Shown piece by piece: positions 33,632-45,389 of a DNA stretch of 64,000 bases. How positions within the stretch are numbered: position 1 is the first letter of the stretch; the number at the start of each line of letters is the position of its first letter. Source of the DNA: Prostheceraeus crozeri (Eukaryota > Platyhelminthes > Polycladida > Euryleptidae); contig CAJQUW010000909.1 of assembly GCA_907163375.1 (NCBI GenBank), forward strand, positions 496,001-560,000, given 5' to 3'. A model generated the notes under the pieces. That model did not search any database. It saw only the letters and a list, made by a program, of their open reading frames with translations, and was not told the origin of the DNA. The position numbers were made by a program, and so were the translations under genes.

Positions 33632-34693
33632 TTTTCTCTTCGCGAAATACAGCTTCTACATGCTCTTGGTATTAGTAGTAAAATCCCTACCCTTATTTAT
33701 ATATCGTAAAATTCTCTTCCGTTAATTATTCTGAATTAAAAGAAAGAAAAAGTTTCTATAATTCGATCATGCATATATTAAATTTCAAATGAATAAGAAG
33801 CAAAATATTGGATTTCTAGTATGCACAAAGGGAATTACTTTTTGAGAATCTGAACAATTCAACATCGATGCAAAGTACCATCAGATTTCATGAGCATTTA
33901 AAACTATAAAACATGCTTCTCGAAAAGTCTGAATAATTCATATAACATGATTTGAGTATACTTGGCAAAATTCCAGGACATATGCCGGTTACATAAAAAT
34001 CAAAACGTTCAGAAATTTTTTTCTACATTTACAAAGCGTGCCGTCTGAAACAGAGCGAGTCAAAAAAGCATACAGTGAAAGGCATTGAGTAAGTTAAAAA
34101 GTTTTTTTGAAGCAAAATTGTTAATAAATTATCATGTCATGGAAAACTTAGTTACGGAAATTCTTGAAAACTGTCTTATTCCAACGAAGTTTCAAAGTGA
34201 CAATTGTCAAAATATGTTTTATAGAAATGTACAATAAAGCTTTGAAGCTCACAGTTTTTAGTTGCATTTCAAATCATTCAAATCAACACGAAAAAGAGTT
34301 TGGACAATATTCGAGGGAATGCTTAGAGCACAAGGCCGTCAATTGTATGCAGAGTCCCTCATAATGATTGAGTATTTATATTGCTACCATAGGTGCATAA
34401 AAAACAAAGCTAAGGCGATTGACAACGAATGGATGAACAAACTAATTGCAACGTGCATCCTATACAGATAATAGAAATGTCACAAAATTAGTTTCGCAGC
34501 ATGAAAACATTGAACATGTTTGTCTTGAAGTCCAGTAGGGATGACGATCAAACATCATAATGGGTTAGTAAATTCCAATCGACAATGACTCTCTGGGAGA
34601 ATGCATGTTCACGAAACTGAACCCTTAAAAATTTTGAAAACGCTTCAAGTCACAACCGCAAGTCCGCAAGTTGAAGAAAGTACCGGAATCACA

Positions 34694-34857
34694 GACAGTC
34701 AGTCGATGATATCAAGTCGTAGACGTTGAGGGGTTGGAATTCTAAGGATTCGTAGACGGTCTTCGTAGGGAATGCCCGTATATTGGCGCCATCAATATCA
34801 AGAATGACCCCATTTAGCGAGGGGCTGAAGATATTCCACCAATATGTATTAATTCCT
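34694..34857 (-). pseudogene. Paralogue of the 31996-32238 exon, frame-broken
   Basis: After a minus-strand acceptor (CTATTTTCAG, ending at 34858) the sequence reads ELIHIGGISSAP in one frame and, after a one-base shift, LNGVILDIDGANIR and TVYESLEFQPLNVYDL to a TGA at 34694-34696. The alignment with ESTFIGGIPTSPE / FLNGVKISAAN in the other copy is clear at the start. The frame break suggests a pseudogene or a sequence error. Confidence 0.4.
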
Positions 34858-34984
34858 GAAAATAGAGAGGAGCTTGTAAAAATAGACTAGTCTTTTATTT
34901 ACAATTGCTGTTCATAACTGAAGATGGCAAAATCCCACACAATTGAATGTAAGTCATGTACACACATAAGCATCAAGGATTGTC

Positions 34985-35765
34985 AAAATTAATTGACCCC
35001 AATTACTTTTTAATTAATTGGAGCCAATTGATTGATTGGTTGATAAACCAATTTTACTTAATTAATTAATTGGCTAGAATAAAGAATTTCAATTAATTGA
35101 TTGATATTTTTCCAATTCGTATTGATTGCTGCATTTTCCAATTGCAGCCAATTAATTGTTATCTGTTAGTAGCCGAGATTAAATATCTAATTTCGCCTCT
35201 GCAGTATTTTACTTTTCACAATTTACAATTATAGTAAGCATTTCAGGTTGGCAAGCAGCAACAACGTTAAGAGTCATTAGTAGCCACAATTAAATTCATG
35301 TTTGTTTCAACCAGAGTAGACCAAGCAGCTCTGAAATGCAGGCGAAATTTCTCTACTCAATCGTCACTGATAAAAACAATGGAGAGAATCACGAACGCAT
35401 GTAAAAACTATGTGCCAAAGGCATGAGAGCGAATCTAAGGAAATTATCGCTTGTCTGATTGGTCTGACTAAGCAGTATTAAAAAATATAAGAGATTGTTT
35501 ATTGCTGTGTAACTTGTATATAGTTAAACAAATCTTGGATCAAGTAAATTAATAATTAATGCTTTCAAGTTGCAGAGGCTGCTAGAATTTTGGATTCCAT
35601 TTTCAATATTGATTCGCTCACAATTCCAACTACAATCATTTGATTGATACATTTTCCAACTTCAATTGGTTAATTGGTTCACTATTTCCATTCCAATTAA
35701 TTGATTGATATATTTTTCAATTTCAATCAATTGATTTCCTTGTCCAATTAAATTGCAATAAATTA
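34985..35765. repeat. AT-rich zone with CAATTAATTGATT-type repeats
   Basis: Two patches (34985-35165 and 35640-35765) are dominated by degenerate repeats of AATTAATTGATTGAT with TTCCAATT. They are self-complementary and non-coding, and would be hard to align or assemble. Confidence 0.6.
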
Positions 35766-36207
35766 TTGAAATCTCTGAAAAGTATTGATGAATGACTATG
35801 ATATTACTGAAAGTCCTTCACTATAGACTAGGAAGCATCGGACTGAGGGCTTTCTATCAGCTTAGCTATCATCTACTATTAGATTCAAACATTTCTTCAA
35901 GCAAGGTGAATAGAAGAAAAGAGGAAATTACAAGATGCAGTTGGAATCATGTGACACAGTGAGACATTTACAACAGTTGAATACATCTACAACTAAAGAA
36001 TGCACCATCATGGTTCAGCTGTCTGTTCAGATTGTGTTTTTATGAACACTGCCTAAATAATATTTGAAACAAAGCTGTTTGTTAGAGACTTGAGCTAGGA
36101 TTTTCTTATTTCAGGAATACAACTCAATTTATTGTCAGATCAAACTGTCTGCAGATAATTTCAGCTATCTCTACCATTGATTAAACTGCCAGTGTAGCTG
36201 GAATTCT

Positions 36208-36345
36208 GAAGTGTTCAGTATCCTAACCAAAGCCTTTAATAGCTTCGATTTAAATATGATGGAGGCTTTGTACATAAAAAAGTCTAATCCTGATCTGAAA
36301 AGACAGTTGAACCATGATGAGGCCTACATAGCCTTCGATATATGG
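36208..36345 (+). pseudogene. GIY-YIG endonuclease C-terminal fragment (Penelope-like)
   Basis: The plus-strand frame reads FSILTKAFNSFDLNMMEALYIKKSNPD. An aromatic or leucine-rich helix ending in (M/L)EA-x-Y-I-K-K, a proline two or three residues later and a run into L-x-x-Q matches the region around the catalytic glutamate of retroelement GIY-YIG nucleases. Only about 45 residues are left. This is a separate fragment from the one at 3699-3956 and of a different subtype. Confidence 0.45.
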
Positions 36346-36814
36346 ACTTCACTCTTAGACTGCATATACTTGCCTTTAACATATATCCTCTGCTTCATGA
36401 CATATACGTAGGCCTACAGCATTTTTTTCTAATGCCAGCTGCTTTGCTTAAAAATTTACCAAAATATTACATGATGCTTTTTGAATGTTCATTCTGACAT
36501 GACACCGGCGCTTTGGCCTTGCGATGGAGTGTTTGCTCTGTGTCCGCGTGAACTTGGTTCAAACTTTGGTCGGATCAAACCTAAGACTTAAAACAGGTGC
36601 ACTCTTCATTCTTGCTAAATACTCAGCTCTCAGAGAATCAGAGTGGGATAAATGACAACTTGGCAACATTGATGAAAGGCTTCGTGCCTAATGTGCCTCC
36701 GAGTATAAATACAGTTCAGTTATTTAATGACGATATCATATTTCGAAAATTTGGACAAAAGCCGTCGCTCGTTCAGACATGGAACGTCAACGTCTGTCAG
36801 TGAGGGAGATTCTT

Positions 36815-37390
36815 CATTCATTTGGAATTTCAAAAAATAGATGACTGAAAAATGACGCTTCCTTGATTACGACAAATAATTTAAATGGATGCACTTGAGA
36901 TAAAATCCCGACATGTTTTGTCCTGTGTACAGTGTCAATGGTGCTAGCGGTTGATAGAGAATTCAAATTTATCATTGTCAGTATCAGTAAATAACGACGC
37001 TGTGTTGTTTTGGGTATTAAGTTAATCAAGCTATAACTAAACCGCCGTCATGAACAGATCTGATGAGTTGCCTCTACAAAGCAATATATGGTAAATTTGT
37101 ATAATTCTCTAACAACTGCCAGCACAGGGATCGCAATTCACCTGAGGAAAAAACGCAGAATCGGGAAAAACCGGGCCTTGAATGCATAAATTTGAAATAT
37201 TTACATCAGACAAATTTCGTGAAAAACGGAAAAGCCGTAATATTGCGATCCCTGCACCAGCACCATTGACACTACACAGGATGAAACATGTTCAGATTTT
37301 ATCTTAATCACAACAATTTGAATTACTAGTCGTAACCAAAGGAGCGATATTTTTCAGTCATTTATTCTTTGAAATTCAAAAATACATGGA
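36815..37390. mobile_element. Fold-back element with a MITE inserted in its right arm
   Basis: The left arm (about 36815-36975) is the reverse complement of the right arm (about 37092-37390) once the MITE at 37125-37254 is removed. Landmarks are the pair CAATGGTGCTAGC / (GC)CAGCACCATTG, the pair ACATGTTTTGTCCTGTGTA / ACACAGGATGAAACATG, and the GACTGAAAAATGACGC / GCGATATTTTTCAGTC pair. The loop is about 115 bp. Arms are diverged but unambiguous. Confidence 0.75.
37117..37262. mobile_element. 130-bp hAT-like MITE with 8-bp target duplication
   Basis: The element at 37125-37254 starts CAGGGATCGCAATT and ends ATATTGCGATCCCTG, so its termini are inverted copies. It is flanked by TGCCAGCA (37117-37124) and CACCAGCA (37255-37262), an 8-bp duplication with two mismatches. 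The left arm of the surrounding fold-back has the same target only once (CGCTAGCA in complement), which confirms the insertion boundaries. Confidence 0.8.
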
Positions 37391-37919
37391 ATTGATTCCA
37401 AAGCGGCACGCAAGTGGATATAGGATAGGAGCTGTCAGTCAATTAGAAATGAAAAATATAGATTTGATCATCTGTAATAGCAATAAATGCTGATTAAAAG
37501 AATTTCAGTGCATGAATTGTATCACTGAACTTTTGCTTGAATCTTTGCATTAATTTGACTTCAATCGTTTTACTAGTGCATAGCTAGCTTATCAAAATTT
37601 ATTTGACTTAAATCACCTTGTTAGTGTCTGTCTACAGTATCTGTAATATTTGTTAACGGAAATGTATTTTGTGTTTATTCATCCATAATAATTTGTCGCT
37701 GTAGTACCAACTCAACCAAAGCTAGTACCAACTTTCTAAAAAGGGCTCACACTGAATTGAAAGCCAAGCATTCCAATAATACATGTAAGCAACCCATCTT
37801 TGTCATCCTTATTCGGATAGGCCTATGCATGAAATAAACGGCGCGATCGTTTCTTAACCGAGACTTCGACGTGTTGGTATTGGTCTGAATATATTTGATG
37901 CTGCTATTAACATGAGCGT
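37391..37919. other. Spacer before duplication copy B
   Basis: About 530 bp without recognised features. Confidence 0.5.
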
Positions 37920-38053
37920 ACATAGATCCAATGATCTGAATTTTACAAGATACATTTGTGAGCAACAAAATATTGATTGCTTTAATCATACTTGTTCAAA
38001 ATTAATCAGCTGTCCTCAAATTCCATGAATTTTACTCAAGAAAAAAACATAAG

Positions 38054-38335
38054 ATGATGGAAATAGAAAATTGTATGATTTGCGAAAAGCAACTAAATTC
38101 TGATTACCAGATTTTACTAATAGGAGAAAGTGGATTTCGTTGGAGTAAATACGCAGACGCAAGTGAGAGTGAGTTGACCTGTCAACTGTTCCTGGTCAAA
38201 AAGTGCACTCTGAATGCTATCAAAGTGCATCTGATTCCTACTTATTCTCAGTTAGACAGTGTCGCTCTCAAAAGTGCTCCAGTACAATGCTTCATTGACC
38301 TCACCCTTGTTTTGTTAAACTTGTTAATTATGTAA
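38054..38335 (+). CDS. Unassigned short open frame in duplication copy B
   Basis: Same frame as 27150-27386, with substitutions R-to-S at residue 39 and L-to-F at 46, and a lost stop that extends it to 93 codons. No family recognised. Confidence 0.25.
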   Translation: MMEIENCMICEKQLNSDYQILLIGESGFRWSKYADASESELTCQLFLVKKCTLNAIKVHLIPTYSQLDSVALKSAPVQCFIDLTLVLLNLLIM

Positions 38336-38733
38336 TAGACAATTTAGATCGAACTTATTCAAGTGTCCTTGACAGCATTGAAGTAGTTGATTATTTTTAT
38401 TCTCATCATCAGCCATAAATTATCCAGTGTTATTTCTATCTTATCTCGCTTGTAATGAGGACACTTAAAAACAATGAAATCTGCCAATCAGTGAAAACTG
38501 GAATTTATCAGCAGGACACATGGAGCCTTCAGTAGAAAGGATGTTTAGTTTATTTGTGGGTAGCTGAAGCAGACGCTGACCATTGCCTAATTTCTCACTA
38601 ATGCAACATTCTCTTTCAACTGAGGCAGCTGTGTGCGTTCGATCATAAAATTTGATTGTTATATAAAAGGAATATTTCTCTAAATTTACTGACAACCAAT
38701 CGTATTGCATGCAACTTGGAGCACAACTGCAAT

Positions 38734-38850
38734 CACAGAATTAGATTGTTTAAACGTATCACTTTGCTAGAAGTGCAAACTGATTCAAAACCATGGCACA
38801 TGCAGGAACTTACAAGGTGGGCAAACAGAAATTTATAATGCCTTGCAGAG
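38734..38850 (+). mobile_element. 5' fragment of MITE family C (duplication copy B)
   Basis: Same truncated 117-bp fragment as at 27698-27814, breaking off at the same base. Confidence 0.8.
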
Positions 38851-38869
38851 TCGTCATCGTTTAGGTACC

Positions 38870-38883
38870 GTTGTCATGGCAAC
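38870..38883. promoter_or_regulatory. X-box-like motif (RFX-type site), copy B
   Basis: GTTGTCATGGCAAC, unchanged from copy A and fitting the X-box consensus at every position. Function unproven. Confidence 0.4.
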
Positions 38884-39537
38884 GGATGTCCACGACGTGG
38901 CATTGTTTTCAATGAGCATTTTATTCATGACTTCTGGTTTGTCCTGCATACTTTGCGATTTTAATGAACAATTGAGATACAATTTAGTGCTCAATAGGCA
39001 TATTCAGTACACGAAGATGTAGACAGTGTTGTAGCATAAGAGCTTTCTAATGCGCATGTTGACATTCTGATGTCGAGGGTTCTGCACGCAGTAACCGAAA
39101 TATTGACAAATCAAATAATTTAGAACTATTGAAGTCAAGTAGGCTCTTGTCAATATCAATCATGTTTTAATACATATTTTTTATAATGTACGTGCATGTA
39201 CATTATCAAAAACCTCTTGATATTGTGAATCGTACAATCTATATACTGAAGTGCTTTAATCAGCAGACTTAGGGGTAAAATGAGCAAGGAGATCTAGATT
39301 GCTACAGGAGTTGAAAACTATTTCAAACACACGCATAATGTGAAAAGCTCCGGTTAAGTGGGAAACGAAGCAAGTCAAGTTATAAGTAAGGGGGTGGACA
39401 ATCGATCCCCGCTAATTGCCTTAATGTCGGTGGTCACAATTGTGACGTGTTATATTTATTCATTGATTATTATTGCCTTGACAACTGATGTGTGGTGGTG
39501 AGTTTTTCTTCCGGCCATAATTGACACAGTCGCGTAA

Positions 39538-39611
39538 GTGGCTCGTAGCTCAGTTGGTTAGAGCACAGGTCTAGTTAACCTTGGTCGTAGGTTCGAATCC
39601 TACTAGCCGCA
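39538..39611 (+). tRNA. tRNA-like gene, copy B (nearest tRNA-Thr, anticodon AGT)
   Basis: Identical over its 74 bases to the copy at 28475-28548, with the same boxes, the same anticodon loop and a TTTT terminator at 39616-39619. Confidence 0.6.
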
Positions 39612-40755
39612 CATCTTTTAAATGGCAATTTGATCCATCGTTTATTTTTAATTTCATTGTTGTTAATTGCATTCACAAAACCCCTAAAACACTGGTACAG
39701 AATTATTGGCAAACATTGAATTGGTGACTCCGACATCATCGATCAAGCGTCTTTCTTGCCTTCTCATGCTGCATGTGTGCCTTATCATGATGCATGTACG
39801 CCATATGTCTTGCTTTACCATGATGCATGTACAGCATGCTAATCTGTTGTGTTAGGCGTCTTTAAATTCAAAAGCAGTTCTTGAATAGTGCTCCCATTAG
39901 CTGCAACAGCTATAGTTCTGTTAAACGCCACACCGTTCACCGCACTTTTGAAATAATACAGAGGAAGCCAAAATGCAGATATACACACTTAAATTTAAGC
40001 TAAATCCTTAGCTAAATCTAAATAGCATACACAGCAACTTAAAGTTAGGAGCTTTAAATCTAAACTTAAATCCTTTAATTCGCTAAATCAGTAGGAATTA
40101 ACACAAGGCCAAAGCTTTTTCTACAAGAGAAAATGAGTAATGTTCGACTTATCTGGCACATTGAAACGCATTTTGGAATTTACACAATATAGGTACGCTC
40201 TCTCACCGGTAAGCTAGTGAAGGAACGTGAGTCTCGAAATCATCAATAATTCTCATTAGGTACACTACACTGTCAATCAATCAGTGAATAATTATTGGAT
40301 AACATAGTGACATATATAATAACAATCTTCTAAGATAACAGACTAATCTTCCAAGTTTATTGTAAGATTCTTATAAATCTTGCAAAGACTTGACAGTGGA
40401 TCTTACAAGAAACTTGGAAGATTTGTAAGTTTCGATTCACTGGGAATTGACATCTCAGACTCATAGGGATTCAAGTTCGGAGTGGAGCAGGAGAATGTGG
40501 CGCCGCTCAGCTAGAGAGAAGCAAATCCTAATGCAGGTGGAATATCACCGGTTGACCCGACATGGCCAGCAAGCAGGGGCTCTCGAAGAATAATCAATTC
40601 CCTTGGCCGATTGATTAAAACAACAAACAGCTGATTGCTCAGCTTGATGATTACAATTAATCGATTGCTGATCCTGAACAATTGCAGTTTATTTATTGCT
40701 GAACCTGATGATTACAATTAATTGATTATCCGCAATCTCTATATCGCACATCTTC

Positions 40756-41519
40756 AACAGATGCATTAAGGAAGCTGACTTAGCAATGCTTTGTAAAACA
40801 GCTAATGTGATCCCCGTCCTAAAAAAGAAACCTCCAAACATAAAAGAATTACGACCAATTTCTCTGCTGGCAATGCCTGAGAGGATTTTAGTAAGAAGAA
40901 TGGGTATCTGAATTCCTTTCAAGGTATGATAAGTCTCAATTTGCTTAGAGACCAAAAGGATCTACAGCTGGTATTCTGATTGAGATTGAGAACTTCATTT
41001 CTGATAATCTACAAAAGCGGACATCAGAGGCTTGCTATTTACTGACTGTAAATATGTTGAAAGAATTTGACCGTGTCCTGCATGAAATTTTGCTTGAAAA
41101 GATGGACAATGACGGTTTCAGTGAATTTATCAGAGTTTTTATCAGCAACTATCTTAAGTCTCAAAAACTTAGAATAAAATGGCGATTACAGTTCGTATGC
41201 GGCAGTTGATAGTGGAATTCCTCAAGGGTCATCGCTAGGCTTCTTGATCTTTAGCTATATTGTGTCTGACATGAGAATAAGATCTGTGAATGAGACTCTA
41301 CTTGTCAAATATGCAGACGATTCCAAGGTTGAAGCCCAATCTCCAGTGATCAATTCATATCAGGAAATCATAGAATGGAGAAACAGAAATCAAATGAAAA
41401 TCAAGACTGCAAAATGTCGACAAATGTTCGTATCTGGAACTGGAGCATTAGATGGAACAACTTTCAAAGTCCCTGATATACCAATCAAAGAAACGTTAAA
41501 ATTCTTGGAATTGCAGTAA
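40756..41519 (+). pseudogene. Dead LINE reverse transcriptase fragment, duplication copy B
   Basis: Homologous to 29690-30453, with the same frame breaks and the same YADD box. The stops are shared, so the gene was dead before the segmental duplication. Confidence 0.75.
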
Positions 41520-41841
41520 TACCCCGATTTACGTAGGGGATGCGCTCCTGAAAATCATTGTGTAAATCGGGGCAAAGAGTCGATAGGAAATAAGAAGATG
41601 CGTTCTGCAGCTCAACATAAATAAGAGATTTGTCAAGCTACACTCTACTTTCGTTTCCAAGGCTCGAAATAAAACTAATGTTTAGGATAGAAAAATTACA
41701 TAATACATGTATATTTGTATAGCCTGCGCATGCATCCCGATAACATGTATAGAGTGTACACTCATGAACGACTGTATGAAGGTACATACTGCATCAGAAA
41801 ATATTCACACAACTATTAACAAGATATTAGGCATACAGTAG

Positions 41842-42627
41842 GTATATTAGGTAGAGTGGTAACTCCGCATTTATTAAATCCACAATGTGTATACAAGTTC
41901 GATTTTATTAAATGAACTAAATGAGATACAGTCGGATTTGTTTCCAAATGTGAGATATACACATTTATGCAGTTTTGAAGAAATTACAACGGAATTGACT
42001 GATCATGATAGACTAAAGCAGAAGGAAATGATGTTATTTTACAGATCGTCCGTATCATGACAGCCTTGAAGAGGTTATGTTTGTTAAGTTGGCAACTCGA
42101 TGACCTGCTATTGCTTTCATGCTCAACGTCAAGAGAATCTTCTTAATTGTAATCATTTATAAGCAACCTGCCACTGGCAGAACAAAATCACTTAATCAAA
42201 GTCAATGATTTCAATTAACTTTGAAAGATGTAAATGGGTCCACATCACTATTCAGATTCAAGAAATGAAATATGATGAAAACAAAAACTTAGTGAATCAT
42301 GAAATCATGCCGGTGAAAATTGAATTAAAAAATTCAAATTTCAGCCAAGAAAGACTTTCATTATAATACAATTCATGAAATTCCCTTGATAATCAGCTTG
42401 ATTTCAGCTTAGTTAGGATGCTTATTATCAAATATTCATTCCTTTTGATATCCAACTTGTTTCATACTACCTATTTAGGAGAGTCATCTCGGTAGTATGT
42501 AAATTGGCAAATTTTGACTTTTTTCAAAAGTGCTCAAATAATTTTTTGGACCACGGGAACGTAATCTCCGCAAAAACTGAATCTTTTCATATAAAAATTT
42601 TCACTGTACACAGATTCTTTTTTGAGC
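41842..42627 (-). repeat. Dispersed repeat E1, copy 2 (inverted)
   Basis: Reverse-complement homologue of 7117-7933, starting GGTATATTAGGTAGAGTGG and ending near CTTTTTTGAGCC. It abuts duplication copy B with no intervening bases. Confidence 0.7.
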
Positions 42628-42734
42628 CAACACTCTATCTATATATCACTACTCTATGATATTATGGGAACTTTTACTACAAATAAACGAGTCTCTCAAG
42701 GTGAAATTCATTTTCAATTTGGTGAAGAAGAGCC

Positions 42735-43135
42735 AAAATGAGGCGGCGGCTTTAAGAAGTCGACAATCTTCGCTTCACGATCCGATTTCCCTCTTTTTCT
42801 GAGGAGCTCTGAATATGGAAGGATAGCATTCTTGATATTGCGAATGATGTTTCAACTTCGATCCTCATTCGGATCAAACTGCAACTTCATGTCAAGTACA
42901 GTTTGGTAGGAGACCATGATCTTGGAAATCATAACAGTGCTCAAAATTTTCTCAACTTGCGTCGCCTTCTTATCATCGCTCTCTTCATGTGTTTTCTCTC
43001 CACGTTCCAAAGCTGTCTGATCGTCATTTGTCAGCACTTGATTATGTTATTCCAGAAGTTCGGCGACGTCGTTGTCATCGACCTCAACGAAGCCGGCCTG
43101 TCTGGCAAGTTGAATTACGTATAGGCGGGGCAGTG
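42735..43135 (-). pseudogene. pogo/Tigger transposase C-terminal fragment
   Basis: On the minus strand the reading is IQLARQAGFVEVDDNDVAELLE, a stop, then HNQVLTNDDQTALERGEKTHEE, and further on ILPYSELLRKRGK and KIVDFLKPPP. An F-x-E-V-(D/E)-x-x-D-(V/I)-x-E-L-L-E segment followed by (E/V)-L-T-N-(D/E) and acidic repeats is the tail found after the DDE domain in Tigger and jerky/TIGD proteins. The DDE core and the DNA-binding domain are missing, and stops occur near 43047 and 42852. Confidence 0.6.
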
Positions 43136-43189
43136 TTTGAATAAAACGAGGTACACTGCAAATCGCTGGATACAAAAATTACATACAAG

Positions 43190-43930
43190 GAAAGGAAAGG
43201 AAAATATATGTATATTTTTCAAAATGAGAATCATAAAGTACAAATGAGAAGGAATGATTATGTCGGTAAGCAAGTCAAATCAGAGTGTCCATTTATGAGT
43301 AGAGTGACAAGAACAGTAAAACAATTCTGCCTTCTGGTAGTTCTAGAAAAAGGTACAGTTACACGACCGTTACGGTGTTGAGGAACGCGGGGAAAAAGAG
43401 GATGAGCAACATCTTGAGTTTTCCAGTACAGGGATTCGAAAGCTCGGAAACGTACAGTGCAAAAATTAGACACATCATTATTACAGCCACAATCCCTCCT
43501 GCAAATAATTCGACGCGATCGTTTAAAAATTCTTTTGATATGTCTACGTGTTTCAAAACTATAAACACCAAAAAGTTGCGTACAATATAATAAAATGCTC
43601 TCTATTGTTGCCTTAAAAACGTACCATAACTCGTCATGACTCAACAATCTTCTTAAAACTTTGAGTGCATACATACGCTTGTTACATAGTGAAACCACGT
43701 TCAGAAAATGAGACTTCCACTTCAAGTCGGAACTCCAGGTTACTCCAAGAATTTTCAATTCGTCTACAATTTTAAATGGAAACGGAAAAAATAGCTGACA
43801 ACTTTTCTTAAGAACACACATAGCTTTTGTTTTACTATCGTTCAACTTTAAACTGTTCGACATGGCCCATTCTTTGATGTAATAAAATTCCTCTGTGACA
43901 ACACCTAAAGAGTCAACAATGTCAGTTCGA
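43190..43930 (-). pseudogene. 5'-truncated LINE reverse transcriptase C-terminal part
   Basis: A minus-strand frame reads (from 43930) VVTEEFYYIKEWAMSNSLKLN, then LKILGVTWSSDLKWKSHFLN, the SILLYCTQLFGVYSF helix and the basic RRHIKRIFKRSRRIICRRD segment, ending near 43258. These are the thumb and C-terminal regions of CR1/L2-type RT, downstream of the catalytic box. The 201-codon stretch has no stop. The 3' side has GGAAA-type repeats near 43190-43203. Confidence 0.75.
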
Positions 43931-44244
43931 GAGACAGGACAAATTTCGCAAATTAAGCATATGCCAAATTCACATACAATTTGAAACTAACATTTGATAC
44001 GCGATTCTCATGTGTTTACAGAGATCTGGCATGTTTTTCATACGAAAGCATACTTACTTTCGTATGTGACTGGTATGTAGCGATACGAACCATTCTATCT
44101 GTGATTGGCTGTTTTATACTGAAATAAGAGTTGTTGGTATGTTTTATATACGAGGCCCGATGCAAATACCTAAGCCAGTAACTTCAGTCATACACACTCT
44201 TATGGATAGCGTGGTATTCATAGCAATTGATCTAGACTCGAATT

Positions 44245-44735
44245 ACTTTGAAATTACTGCCGCATGTCGTTGTTCCTACTTGTCTAATAACATTTTCAAG
44301 ACTTCACGAAATTTGTTGATAAGCATCATTATAATTCGACGATACCTTTCTAACTAACATGTTGACTTATATATCTCAAACATAACTATTTTTGCTTTCA
44401 TGAATTATAGTGTGTTTTTATTTCGGATTGATCATATGCCTGATTTCAAAATTGCATAATGCATAAACGTTGATGGTTATATGCTTATTGATTATTTATA
44501 AAATGCCTTTGACTTGCTTTTATTAAAATCGAATTCAGTATTGTAAGTTTAACTCTTAAATGTAATTATCTTACTACTACAAAACAGTAGTAAGTACTTA
44601 AAGCGATTAACCTTAAAGCGATTTTTATTGACAGAAGGCCGAAAAAATACGAAAATCATACAAATAGATGGAAAAATATATACCAAAAAATATCTTGGTA
44701 TGCATTCTTCGCATGTACTTGGTTTCAAGCGATTT
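44245..44735 (+). repeat. Dispersed repeat E2, copy 2
   Basis: Same-orientation homologue of 8360-9005, shorter by the missing AT expansion and a segment before the terminal TTTTGG-like part. No coding capacity. Confidence 0.6.
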
Positions 44736-45332
44736 ACAGTGTATCGTAGAGAAATATGTATTGCGTATATGCGAGGTTGCGTATACCCGGGAATTACTGT
44801 ACATAATGGAAGACACACATGTATGGAAGATGCAAAAAGGCATCCTCAAGAATATTCGCAATACTTCAAGTTGATTACCGTTAAGTTGATTATCGTCTAA
44901 TTACCGTTGTTCTTCCTACTTTTCACAGCTTGCGCCGCCTCTTGACTTGGCTTCGGTCAACGACTCAATCACTTGGCAGTCCTGTACATTCATAAAGAGT
45001 TAGCGTGGACCTTAGATTTGGAGGATGTATGTAAGGAGTTTATCTTCAAAGACAACCGGTCAAACATTTTTGGACCATAAGGGCGTTTGGGTAAGATTTC
45101 CCCCAAGGCACTGAAATACACAGCATTCATGACGGAATTAATGTTTTCTCTTTTGATACAGCATGCCTCCGCGTAAAGTGGGAAATTGCAGAGACAATAA
45201 AGGGTATTTATGTATATCAATGAACTATGAGCGGCTCTGCCTGATAAACAAGTCAATACTGGAAAGCAATTAGGCTACGTAAGATTTCATAATATATCAT
45301 GGATTGATTTTTAACGATATTTTATCTGAAAA

Positions 45333-45358
45333 TTTGTCGGACCCCCCTAGGAAAATTC
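45333..45358. mobile_element. hAT-like terminus remnant
   Basis: A C-rich stretch (GGACCCCCCTAGG) followed by GCGCCCCTG resembles the C-rich right end and TTTACGCCCCT(G) terminus of the hAT element at 22219-26490. It abuts a LINE fragment on its right. The opposite end was not found. Confidence 0.35.
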
Positions 45359-45389
45359 GCTACTGCGCCCCTGACGTCAACTAAAGGGA

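Larger units (their letters stand above)
37920..41844 (+). repeat. Segmental duplication, copy B
   Basis: Second copy of the 27016-30778 segment, in direct orientation and about 10.9 kb away. Differences include a segment of about 130 bp present only here (near 38480-38610), which reads SAGHMEPSVERMFSLF, resembling the hAT dimerisation motif S-x-E-R-x-F-S, and a replaced stretch near 39140-39190. The right end passes directly into repeat E1 in inverted orientation through the shared hexamer TAGGTA. Confidence 0.9.

Noticed and set aside
43359..43590. Alternative frames over the LINE fragment at 43.3-43.9 kb
   Set aside because: The minus-strand frame with RT thumb motifs explains the region.
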